NCBI GenBank assembly: GCA_933207985.1
Contig: OW240920.1
Span: forward strand, 126,914,180-126,978,179
DNA from: Pelobates cultripes
Lineage: Eukaryota > Chordata > Amphibia > Anura > Pelobatidae
DNA length: 64,000 bases
Reading direction: 5' to 3'
Numbering within the stretch: the first letter of the stretch is position 1; each line of letters begins with the position of its first letter. Below, piece after piece: positions 55,801 through 64,000 of this stretch. The notes under the pieces were generated by a model. It ran no database searches. It worked only from the letters and a program-made list of their open reading frames with translations, and was not told where the DNA came from. Both the position numbers and the translations under genes were made by a program.

Positions 55801-58800
55801 CTCAAACATGTCCCAAAATAAACACATACACACTCAGAAACACAACCATGCACTAACAACGCACTTACCACACGAAAACAACATCTAACCTAAAAACCAC
55901 AGCACCAAGGAAGACCACGACAGAGGAAACATTAACTGATAACAAAGAAAGAGCCACACCTTACGGCATATGAGATAGAAGCCCACCCCTCGGACCACCT
56001 TGATACTCCAATGCGACATAAAGGATAACTTACATATCAACAAAAGTATTACATATTACCTACCTTGTAATCCCAAATACAGCAGGTCACTAGCTTCACC
56101 TTTAAATCTCTGGCACTATGACTGTATAATGTATGCCAGGGGACCCGCGAGTCTCCTACTCACTGTCACACCCGTAGACCTGCGTGTCTAATCACAGCAC
56201 TGATGGTCGCAAACTCCACACTTCAGACACAAGAGAGATCTACGAGACTCAAAACCACACAATTTTAGACAAAGCTTTACTGGAAAAACACACACACGCG
56301 CACACACACACGCGCACTACAGGCGGATACTAACACAAACTAAGCAAATATGCTACGTGGTTCTACAGATGTTCCTCAATATTACAAGGGACCTGCGTGT
56401 CCGACAACACTGTGGGCCTGAGAGCCCAAATGAATGTCTGCATTTTCCTGTTGTGAAATTCAATTCACCATCAGAGATCTGCGAGTCTTACTGTTACATA
56501 CTTATGGAAAAACTAATAAAAATCATATTTACAAAAATAACAGTTCTTACAGTATTTACAAGCTGCATTCAGACAGTTCTCACAGTATTCACATGCTGCA
56601 TTTGTGCACAAAATTCCAGGACTGCTAAAGCATTCAGTGTCTACTGGCACCTGTGATGTAAATCAGGCCCAGCTTGTCTTGCACCCATAACATTGCAAAC
56701 ATCTCTCTTACATTTATTTGCATTTGATTTCTCTTTTCTGTTTGTTTGATAGCTAATCGTGGAAGGTCTATAAGCTATCCTGTGGCCACATTTACATAGA
56801 CCCAGGCATTCTATTTGCATCAAAAGTATTAGATAAGATATGACAAGGTTTTATGAGCTGCCGGAAAGAGATAAAAATTGTAAGCGCTAGCAATTTGTAA
56901 ACAATGTATTGGTCAAGAGCTAACCGTTTTAAGCAAACAAGTGACCTTAAAGGGACACTATAGTCACCAGAACCACTACAGCGTAATGAGCATGTTCTGG
57001 TGTATATATCCTGACACTGCAAGCTTTTTAATGTAAACACGGCCTTTTCATAGAAAAGGCCGTGTTTACATTGGTGCCTCGTAACTAGACAATTCAGTGC
57101 TTGAGGAGATGCTGATTTGGCGCTGCAGTTCGCCCTGCATGCTCAATACCTTTAAATTGCTTTTCTATGGTTATTTAAGCTTCTTGAATTGGTTATGGTG
57201 AAGAACCTCCCTGTACCAAAACTTCATCTTCTTGGTAAAATCACTGTTGCTGCTTGCCCACTCCCTACACTCTGACATCACTTCCCCTCTTATATGGTTC
57301 TCCACTCAACCCCCAAGTGACTGGTTCATGCTTGATACTGTACCTCACAGAGTAGTTTTCTTTTTCTTTTTTCATGAGTGAAACTACTTGCAGCAACTGA
57401 ACCACACATTCCATAAACGCTTGACATGCAAGGCCATTTGGAGGCAACTAGGGAGCTCTTTCCTTATAGGCTAAGCTATTCTGTCAACCATAAAATTCAC
57501 TTGTCGCTCTCAGCCAATTAATAATGTCTTGATTTGGATTGCTAATGCCCCCTCTAGCATATCAATGGATACCAAAGGGACTACTGGCTCCTGACACAGA
57601 TAGTTAAGTGTCAAACTGTTTGTAAGCAATTTGGCAACTTACAGTTGGTTTGGGGTCAGTGACTCTTTGCACTGTAACCATTAATTACATTGTGCTGTAG
57701 TGATTATGGTGCTTGGAGTATCCCTTTAACAAGTTATTTTATAGTGAAAAATCTGTATAACCACAGCCGCAGGACAAGAGAATCTCTGGGCCCTAAAGTG
57801 ACTCTATAGGCACCCAGACAGAGTTAAACTCGGTTCTAGCTCAAACAACTACTACAGAGCACTTGGTTTTGTGCTGCATTTTGCGCATGTTTGGTGCTGC
57901 ATTTTGCGCATGCACACCAGCCTCCCGATGGTTCCCCTTAGTGATATCCCGAGAGATGGAGCAGCAGCATGGACAGGGGGATGGATGCCTTCATAGGTTT
58001 GGGGACACTACATAGTTTGTATTTCTAATGCTATAGTGTTCCTCTAATTGTAAGCATCAGTGATACAAATTTTGTTTCACTGGATTGGGGACAATTAACA
58101 GTAGATACAAACAAAGATAGTGTGTGTGTAACCCCAGTGGCAACTGGGATAGACACACGGTGGTCAGTGGGGTGGTGCCAGATCCACCCAAATGGGGCTT
58201 AGACCCAAAAGATATAGATATAAAGAAAAATAGAGTGAACGAAAAATGTCTCCCCACAGAAGGGGGACACACTGTACTGGCTTTAATTATTAGAATCGGG
58301 GATAAAGCAAATATAAATGCTTAACAGGTTGTTATTTTTTACTCCCCTTCTTGCACTTATGGAGGCACTGGTGGTTTAGCACATTTATTTTAGATTTCGT
58401 TATGTTGAGGGGGGCTTAGGAGATATAGGGTATCTGTTTAGCGATATCAGGGACCCATGAAGGTGTTTCCTTAGGAGCAGTAGGGATACAACACAGCAAG
58501 CCCAGCGATTTAGCCATTTAAGCACTACACAATGCAGGAGGGTCAAGTTCTGCAAAATCCCTTTAATTTCTATAAAACCGAGCTCTGGATGTAAGATTAC
58601 CTGTGGTTCTAAGGTTGCATTGTTTAAAGCACAGGTATTAACCTCTGTTCTCATGCAATCACAACATTTCAGGTGTAATCCAGAATAATATAGAAACAGA
58701 ACCGAGTAATCCTTACATATTAAGGCCTATGTGGGGACTGGATTGAAAACACGTTGTTTCAGGATTATTTTATGCAGTAGCCAAGTATCATCATGATACG

Positions 58801-61800
58801 ATTAGAAAGTATAGAAGCTGGGATGGTTGTAGTGGACACCCAGAGAGTGTAACAACTGGAATGGGAGGCTTGGTCCCTTTTTGACCTTGTCATGAAAGGG
58901 AAGGGGCATAGTCATTATCACATAAAGCCAGGGTGAACAGCTTTTTCACAACTATGGTGTCAGGAATATATGTTTGTATTCCTGAATACATGTTCTTTTA
59001 AGCAAATTAAAGGAACATTCTGGTCACCATAACAACTTCATCTAAATTAAAATGCTATGATGCCAGGAAGCCCCTGGGCGCTCTCTTTCCTTAAAGGGGT
59101 TAAACCGCTCTCAAATGGTTTAACCCCAAAGGCTTCCTCCAGCTCCAGATTTCCAGGTCGCTCAGTGGTATTCGGCTTCTGAAACAGAGTGGCAGGAAGT
59201 GCAGATTGACGTCAGGCATAGGTGCTGCAGATTGGCTAGAGTGGTCAATTGACGCTCTAAGCCAATCGCTAGTTCCTGGTTCATAAAATTTTTTGCTTTT
59301 TTATGAATGGGGAGCTATTGATTGGCTTAGAGTGCCAGCTGACCGCTCTAGCCAATCAGCAACACCCCTACCCAATGGCACTCTGTGCTTCCTGACACTC
59401 AGTAAATAAAAGTGAACACATTAACACCGATTTTTATTTATTTTATTTTTTTATTTATTTTTTTAATGTATTTATTTATTTTTTACCTGGGGAGATGAGA
59501 AGGTCCTTTCCCTGCTAGGCCCAGGTACCAAAGCCTTATGATGCGGTGTCCAGAATAAAGTGGAGGGTTCACTTCACTTGTGCTTCCTGCTCCAATCTCC
59601 TTTTCATCTCCTTCATTTGACCTGTCTTCTCTCCTGTCTTCTCTCCTCTTGGCTCCTTCTGCTCCTTTACCTTTCTGCTTATTGTGCCCCTCCTTCTCAG
59701 GGCCAGATTAAGAGCCCAGTGGGCCTGGTGCTGACAATAATGATGAGAGACATGGGTGCACTGAGACACTTGGGGACACTGGGAGACATGGGGACACGTG
59801 TGGACACAGACATTTGGGGACACTGAGAGAAATGGGGATACATACACTAGGGAACACAGAGACATGGGGACACAGACATTTGGGGACCCTAAGACACTAG
59901 GGACACTGAGAGACATGGGGACGCTGGCTGGGAGGCATGGGGACACAGACACTTGGGGACACTGGGAGACATGGGGGCACTTGTGGACATAGATATGGGG
60001 ACACTGGCTGGGAGACATAGGGACACTGGGAGACACTAGGGACACTGGCTGGGAGACATGTGGAAACAGACATTCGGGGACACTGGGAGACATGGGAAAC
60101 TGAGACGCTAGGGACACTGGCTGGGAGACATGGGGACACTGGGAGACATGAAGACACTGTCCCCCAAGTGTCTCCGTGTCCCAATGTGTTTCCCAATGTC
60201 CCTATGTCTCACAGCGTCCCCATGTCTGGGAGCTGCTGTCTGAACTCTCTGTGGTGTGTAGCTGCTCCCCCGTGGATCAGTGAGTAGAAAGAGGCAGGGA
60301 GATGCTGTAACTTCCTATCCCTGCCTCTCTCCACACAGTGGCTGGTGCTGGTATTGCAGAGTAATCTCCGTTTATACTGAGAGAAATATCTGCATTTGTA
60401 TTGCCGGTATTACTGCAATACTGGCATGGCCCGGCAGTCTCAAATACAGGCTGTGCTCGTAAAATACCAGCAGAGCCGGACTGGCCCACCGGGATACCGG
60501 GAAATTTCCCGGTGGGCCGCGGCACCTGGGGCTGGGCTGACAGCCCTAATCATTACTCAGGCTCCTGTGATCCCGGCCGGCCATGTGCGAGCTGCGCGGC
60601 CGCACAGGACCCCATGGGAGCAGGGGGAGCCAGGCGGCCAGCACAGCTCACAAATGGCTGGCCAGGATCATTTAAAAAAAATAATAATAATTTGCAACGG
60701 TGGTGGAGCTAGCATGCGGCAGGGGCAGAGCTAGTGTGCGGCGGGGGCAGAGCCTAGTGTGCAGCAGGGGCCCTGTTAACTGCATCATGGGAAGCAGGAA
60801 GGAGTCCCTGCTTCCCCAACAACCAGCCTCCAGGAGCTCCAAGGGATGGAAGCAGGTCAGTGTGTCTGTGTGTGTGTGTGTGTGTGTGACTGTATGTTTG
60901 TGTGTGACTGCTTGTGAGTGTGTGTGACTGACTGCCTGTGTGTGTGTGGCTGTCTGCCTGTCTCTGTATGTGTGGATGTTTGCCTCGGTGTCAGTGACTG
61001 TCTGCCTCTGTGAATGTGGATGTCTTTGTGTGTGTGCATCTGCTAGTGAGGGAGCCTTTGTGTGTGTGCCTGCTAGTGAGTGAGCTTGTATGTGTGTCAG
61101 TGAGCTTGTCTGTCAATGAGCCTATTTGTGTGCATCAGTAAGATTGTCTGTGTGTTTAATTTAATTACCCTGAAAGAACTAATATTTTGAGTTAGAAGAA
61201 GAAATGTATCAATAATATATGTTGTACCTTGCACTCAGGCTTCAAAGTTGTGTGACCGGGTGCATCAGGGCTCCAGTATCCAGGCAACTGATATAGTTGG
61301 CTGCACTCTCAGAATTCCTTAAAACGTAACTTTTATTGAAATATTTAAGAGAAGATCAGCGTTTCAGTCCCTCTTGTGGACTTGGATCAGGATCATGATG
61401 GAAGTCCACAAGAGGGACTTAAACGTTGATCTTCTCTTAAATATTTCAATAAAAGTTAAGTTTTAAGGAAATCTGAGAGTGCAGCCAAATATTTCAATTT
61501 TGTGTGTGTGTGTATACACACACACACACACACACACCCACCCCCATTGTCTGGAGCTGCAGCTCCATCAGCCCCTATGTTAATCCGGCTCTGCTCCTTT
61601 CTCTTTCTGATCCCTTTCTGCCCCTTTGCTGCCCCTTCCTGCTCATTTCTGCTCCTTCTCCTACTTTACGTTTGTGTTCCTTCTGCCCCTTCCAGCTCAT
61701 TGCTGACCCTTCCTGCTAATTTCTGTTCCTTCTCCTACTTTACCTTTGTGCTCCTTGCTGCCCATTTCTGCCCCTCCTTGCTGACCCTCCCTGCTCATTT

Positions 61801-63267
61801 CTGTTCCTTCTCCTTTCTGCTCCTTCTCTTCCTTTACCTTCCTGCTCCTTGCTGACCCTTACTGTAGGCTGCCTCCCCCCCATCCCTTTACTTACCTAAA
61901 CTATAGGCCAGTGATGGCAAACCTACGGCACGCGTGCCACAGGTGGCACTCCGAGCCCTCTCTATGGGCACGCGGCCATAGGTCGCCGGGGGAGGGGGCT
62001 GCTGGCGCCGGTCGGCAGCAATACAGAGTAGGCGTGTGTGTGTGTGTATGTATTCAGTATTCTGTGTGCAGACTGTGTATGTATTCAGCAGTCTGTGTGT
62101 ACTTGGCATTTTGTGTGTGTGTGTGTGTATATTCAACAGTCTGTATGTGTTTTCAGCAGTGTGTGTATTCAGAATTCTGTATGTACTCTGCAGTCTGTGT
62201 GTATTCAGCAGTTTGTGTGTATTCAGCAGTCTGTGTTCAGCGGACTGTGTGTACATATTCAGCAGTCTGTGTGTATGTTTGTGTGTGCATTCAGCGGACT
62301 GTGTGCATGCATTCAGCGGACTGTGTGCATGCATTCAGCGGACTGTGTGCATGCATTCAGCGGACTGTGTGCATGTATTCAGCAGTCTGTCTGTGTGTGT
62401 GTATTCAGCAGTCTGTGTGTGTGTCGGTGTGTGTATGTATTCAGCAGTCTGTGAGATACTAATAAATATAAGCTTCATTTTATCTATTATTTATATCATT
62501 ATTTAAAATTTGTATAATTGAACTTTCTGTTGTTCTTCTTTTAAAACAAAAGATGTTAATTAGTTTGGACAACTGTACGAGTTGTTTTTTTCGAAACTTA
62601 AACCTAAGTATTTAGGTTTAATTGCCGTGTTGGCACTTTGAGGGAAAAAAAGTTGGCATTTATTGTGGTTTGGGCACTCGGGCTCAAAAAGGTTCGCCAT
62701 CACAGCTATAGGCTGTCCCCTCACTTACCTGATCTGTAAGTGGATCCCCCCCCCATCTCTCACTTGCCTGATCTATAGGCTGCACCCCCATGCCTCACTT
62801 CCCTGATCTTCACACACAGCACCACCTACTGTGCAGTCTGTTTTTAATCTCACACGAAAAATAGCAGAACAAGCTGAAAAAATCTCTTGACTATTCTCTC
62901 CCCCCCCTGTGCGGACACCCATTATGGGAGGTACACCCAGAGAGTGTAACAACTGGAATGGGAGGTACACCCAGAGAGTGTAACGACTGAAATGGGAGGT
63001 AGGGGACCCCTGGAGAGTATAGTGACTGGAATGGGAGGTAAAGGACACCCATAGGGAAAAGTGACTGAATAGGGAAACTAATGAATACATTCATGGTTAT
63101 TGAGAAGATCTAATATAACTGAATTTTTTTTCCTTCCCAGGGTGGGGAAATCTGCACTGATGAACCAGTATGTGAATAGTCGTTTTAGTAATCATTACAG
63201 AGCAACTATAGGTGCAGACTTTTTCACCAAAGAAGTGCGAATAGGTGAAAAGCTGGTGACCATACAG
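52758..63267 (+). CDS. Rab7-family small GTPase, first two coding exons (gene continues past the window)
   Basis: Coding segments 52758-52804 and 63141-63267 join within a glycine codon to give 58 residues. [16 protein letters not shown] plus [10 protein letters not shown] forms the P-loop GNAGVGKS. Switch I follows ([16 protein letters not shown], with the effector Thr in ATIGADF). ATIGADF and LMNQYVN are characteristic of Rab7. Rab7 family GTPases act on late endosome to lysosome traffic. Compared with Rab7A the N-terminus is one residue shorter and the P-loop reads GNAGVGKS rather than GDSGVGKT, so this may be a paralogue and not the canonical Rab7A; I give no symbol. The later G motifs and prenylated C-terminus lie beyond 63267. 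The 10.3-kb intron contains an L1 and other repeats. Confidence 0.88.
53198..53403. repeat. Minisatellite of about 33-bp units, left part
   Basis: Degenerate units of the form GCATTCAGACAGTTCT followed by CACAGTATTCACATGCT. The array is cut by the L1 at 53404 and resumes at 56551. Confidence 0.8.
53404..55370 (+). pseudogene. L1 ORF2 (reverse transcriptase and C-terminal domain), disrupted
   Basis: The catalytic FADD box is at 53960-53971. The reading frame is broken by a stop at 53583-53585 (after FMMGR) and by frameshifts near 53770, 53850, 54150 and 54500 and between 54800 and 55160. The endonuclease domain is missing because of 5' truncation. The protein cannot be made from this copy. 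Confidence 0.88.
53404..56538 (+). mobile_element. 5'-truncated L1 in the Rab7-like intron, 12-bp target duplication
   Basis: AACAGTTCTTAC flanks both sides (53392-53403 and 56539-56550). The element opens inside ORF2 reverse transcriptase: [60 protein letters not shown]. It continues with [20 protein letters not shown] and the C-terminal [20 protein letters not shown]. The 3' part (about 55600-56538) is noncoding and ends with AATAAAAATCATATTTAC. About 3.1 kb in total. Confidence 0.92.
56539..56620. repeat. Minisatellite of about 33-bp units, right part
   Basis: Continues the array at 53198-53403 after the L1: GCATTCAGACAGTTCTCACA, then GTATTCACATGCTGCATTTG. Confidence 0.8.
56621..56946. 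other. Rab7-like intron, nothing recognised
   Basis: No motif or repeat identified. Confidence 0.4.
56947..57190. mobile_element. T2-like MITE, left part
   Basis: TTAAAGGGACACTATAGTC start, then the hairpin AATGTAAACACGGCC / GGCCGTGTTTACATTG at 57031-57075. The right end is missing. The same subfamily occurs inside the hAT element at about 23980-24400. Confidence 0.7.
57191..57792. other. Rab7-like intron, MITE fragment at 57650-57730
   Basis: 57650-57730 ends GTGCTTGGAGTATCCCTTTAA and pairs with CACTGTAACCATTAATTACA. Otherwise nothing recognised. Confidence 0.45.
57793..58048. mobile_element. Diverged T2-like MITE
   Basis: Left TAAAGTGACTCTATAGGC and right AATGCTATAGTGTTCCTCTAA. Both TTAA ends are mutated. 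A short duplication (TTTGGTGCTGCATTTTGCGC) lies within. Confidence 0.6.
58049..58950. other. Rab7-like intron, mostly unrecognised
   Basis: 58838-58869 (CACCCAGAGAGTGTAACAAC, then TGGAATGGGAGG) is identical to part of the minisatellite at 62930-63070. No exon recognised. Confidence 0.45.
58951..59400. mobile_element. Remnants of two T2-like MITEs
   Basis: 58951-59001 is a right-end-like piece (ACTATGGTGTCAGGAATATA). 59007 starts TTAAAGGAACATTCTGGTC and contains paired GATTGGCTAGAGTGGTCAAT / GATTGGCTTAGAGTGCCAGC arms up to about 59357. The right end is missing. Confidence 0.55.
59740..60210. repeat. GGGACACTGGGAGACAT minisatellite
   Basis: Units such as GGGACACTGGGAGACATGG and GGGACACAGACATTTGGGG, about 17-35 bp, irregular. 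The Ser/Pro/Val-rich minus-strand frames of up to 182 codons are artefacts. Confidence 0.88.
60472..61150. mobile_element. hAT-type element, left end plus TG array, right end not found
   Basis: CAGAGCCGGACTGGCCCACC then GGGATACCGGGAAATTTCCC is nearly identical to the start of the 42281 element. A TG-rich array follows at 60858-61150. No paired right end or target duplication was identified. Confidence 0.65.
61299..61486. repeat. Long palindrome, 83-bp arms, with hammerhead-like core
   Basis: GGCTGCACTCTCAGAATTCC ... GTGGAC at 61299-61381 pairs with GTCCAC ... CTGAGAGTGCAGCC at 61404-61486, with a 22-bp spacer. Each arm, read outward from the centre, carries GTCCACAAGAGGGAC then YKAAACG and AATAAAAGTTA. 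The stem plus AAACG resembles the stem II-GAAA part of hammerhead ribozymes that occur in Penelope-like elements. The CTGATGA box is degenerate. Confidence 0.6.
61502..61545. repeat. (TG)n-(CA)n inverted microsatellite
   Basis: TGTGTGTGTGTGTATAC runs straight into ACACACACACAC, a short self-complementary microsatellite. Confidence 0.85.
61909..62705. mobile_element. hAT-type nonautonomous element, 797 bp, perfect 8-bp duplication
   Basis: Left CAGTGATGGCAAACCTACGG, right AAAGGTTCGCCATCACAG (inverted, few mismatches). CTATAGGC on both sides (61901-61908 and 62706-62713). The GGCACGCGTGCCACAGG start is typical of a vertebrate hAT family. A TG-rich minisatellite fills 62034-62455. Confidence 0.92.
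62034..62455. repeat. GTATTCAGCAGTCTGTGT minisatellite inside the hAT element
   Basis: Units of about 18-25 bp: GTATTCAGCAGTCTGTGTGT and CATTCAGCGGACTGTGTGCA, the latter in a run of nearly identical repeats at 62288-62375. Cys/Val/Ser-rich frames across it are artefacts. Confidence 0.9.
62930..63070. repeat. Short minisatellite just before the second Rab7-like exon
   Basis: Three to four units of about 38 bp: ACACCCAGAGAGTGTAACAA then CTGGAATGGGAGGT. One unit is also found at 58838-58869. It ends 70 bp before the exon. Confidence 0.75.
63141..63267 (+). CDS. Rab7-like second coding exon
   Basis: Acceptor TTTTTTTTCCTTCCCAG ends at 63140 and donor CAG|GTACGT follows 63267. One base completes Gly16, then 42 codons from [12 protein letters not shown] to GEKLVTIQ. 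Confidence 0.92.
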
Positions 63268-63580
63268 GTACGTGTGGCTGGTTCTATGCAAATTTCTCTT
63301 ATTTTCTTACTTGCGTTGTGTCCAAAGCAAGGATTGGCAAAGCCAAAAAAAAAATCAATCTAAACTGACGCATTTAGCAGATCAGTTTTCTAAATAAATA
63401 TTTTAAATTCAGCCTTGCTATACTGATACTTTGGATTTATTTATTCTAAACACACACACACTCGCACTCACACTCTCTCACACACTCTATATAGCAGCAG
63501 TGACCAAGATCTCTAATACCACCTCCTTCTTGGCACTCTGTTTATAAAACTGGGCAGAGCTACAAGATGGAGACACAAAC

Positions 63581-63920
63581 ATACCTCCTAACATTTCAAG
63601 CAGACAAAGGGGGGCACTTTCATTTTAGGGGTGTTAATGGGGCTGTGGCCAGGGGCCGTGCTGTTCTGGGAAATATTAAGTGGCTACAAAACAAAAACAA
63701 TGTATCTTATTTATACAGATGGATTCTAAACACATTTATTGTAGTTTAAAGACACATTACTGGGAGTTATTGCTGTAGAGCTCTGTTACACACTCAGACA
63801 CAAACAATATGGAACTCATAGAAAAGAGGGGCCTTAGGATAGAAAATTAGAACAATTGGATTTGTGACCAAAATAAAGACTGCCCATACTAAATAAGGAC
63901 ACTTGGGAGGTATGTTTAAA
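63581..63920. mobile_element. CATACCTCCCAA-family element, most complete copy
   Basis: Starts CATACCTCCTAACATTTCA and ends GGACACTTGGGAGGTATG, inverted ends of about 10 bp. The flanking AAA and TTT may be part of the ends. Noncoding. It lies downstream of the second Rab7-like exon, in the next intron. Confidence 0.75.
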
Positions 63921-64000
63921 TCCTCTGCTAAGCCGCTAAACACTGTACACCAATTCTTCCCAACTTGCCAAAGAGGTGGGTATTGATATGTTCAACCTAT

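Larger units (their letters stand above)
59698..61593. mobile_element. hAT-like element with CAGRGCCRGATTAA ends
   Basis: Left CAGGGCCAGATTAAGAGCCC, right TTAATCCGGCTCTG. The flanks CTCCTTCT and CTCCTTTC agree at 6 of 8 positions, in CT-repeat context where that is weak evidence. It contains a minisatellite at 59740-60210, the left end of another hAT (60472), a TG array and the palindrome at 61299-61486. Confidence 0.6.
59570..61870. repeat. CT-rich minisatellite (CTGCTCCTTTC-type), split by an inserted element
   Basis: Units like CTTTCTGCTCC, CTGCCCCTT and CTCCTTCTGCTCC occupy 59570-59697 and 61594-61870. The 1.9 kb between (59698-61593) is an insertion. Confidence 0.75.

Noticed and set aside
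53198..56620. The TATTCACATGCTGCATTCAG units considered as a CRISPR-like or centromeric array
   Set aside because: Irregular units of about 33 bp without conserved spacers; simply a degenerate minisatellite split by an L1.
59569..60196. Minus-strand 182- and 99-codon frames rich in Pro, Val and Ser
   Set aside because: Derived from the GGGACACTGGGAGACAT minisatellite and the CT-rich array. No domain.

Overview
This is eukaryotic, nuclear, vertebrate DNA, most likely from a frog or toad. It holds split genes with GT-AG introns and interspersed repeats every few hundred bases. These include TTAA-flanked MITEs that begin TTAAAGG (the T2/Kolobok-like type known from Xenopus), hAT-type elements with 8-bp target duplications, L2-like and L1-like LINEs, Tc1/mariner relics and long microsatellites. 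The species cannot be fixed from sequence alone. Protein-coding sequence makes up about 1.3 percent of the window.

Three host genes can be supported, all on the + strand. (1) A single first coding exon of an IRAK1-like gene (start of the death domain) lies at 9408-9519. It follows a GC-richer promoter-like stretch with a perfect CRE palindrome, and none of its other exons is visible. A 100-base assembly gap follows at 11096-11195. (2) A complete emerin gene (emd) has six coding exons between 14971 and 28219. They join in frame to a 177-residue LEM-domain protein with a C-terminal membrane anchor. (3) The first two coding exons of a Rab7-family small GTPase lie at 52758-52804 and 63141-63267. 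They are separated by a 10.3-kb intron, and the gene runs out of the window.

Layout: 1-9.1 kb is repeats only (mariner and Tc1 relics, TG/CA minisatellites, a tight cluster of MITEs). 9.2-10.2 kb is the irak1 promoter, exon 1 and an intronic 26-bp minisatellite. 11.2-12.9 kb is a decayed L1 ORF2 end split by a MITE. 15-28.2 kb is emd, with introns full of MITEs and a 1.8-kb hAT element. 28.2-52.7 kb is an intergenic desert containing a 5.7-kb nested transposon stack (41028-46727). 52.7-63.3 kb is the Rab7-like gene, whose intron holds a 3.1-kb 5'-truncated L1, two further hAT-type elements and a long palindrome. IRAK1 and EMD both lie in human Xq28, so finding them together here is consistent with conserved synteny, though the gap between them allows a scaffolding artefact.

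No new multigene system was found. The most notable observations are the datable nested stack, an ORF1-only (HAL1-like) L1 insertion, a 57-bp templated patch copied into a MITE from 1.4 kb away, hAT elements that repeatedly carry internal minisatellites, a hammerhead-like palindrome possibly from a Penelope-like element, and the orphan irak1 exon.
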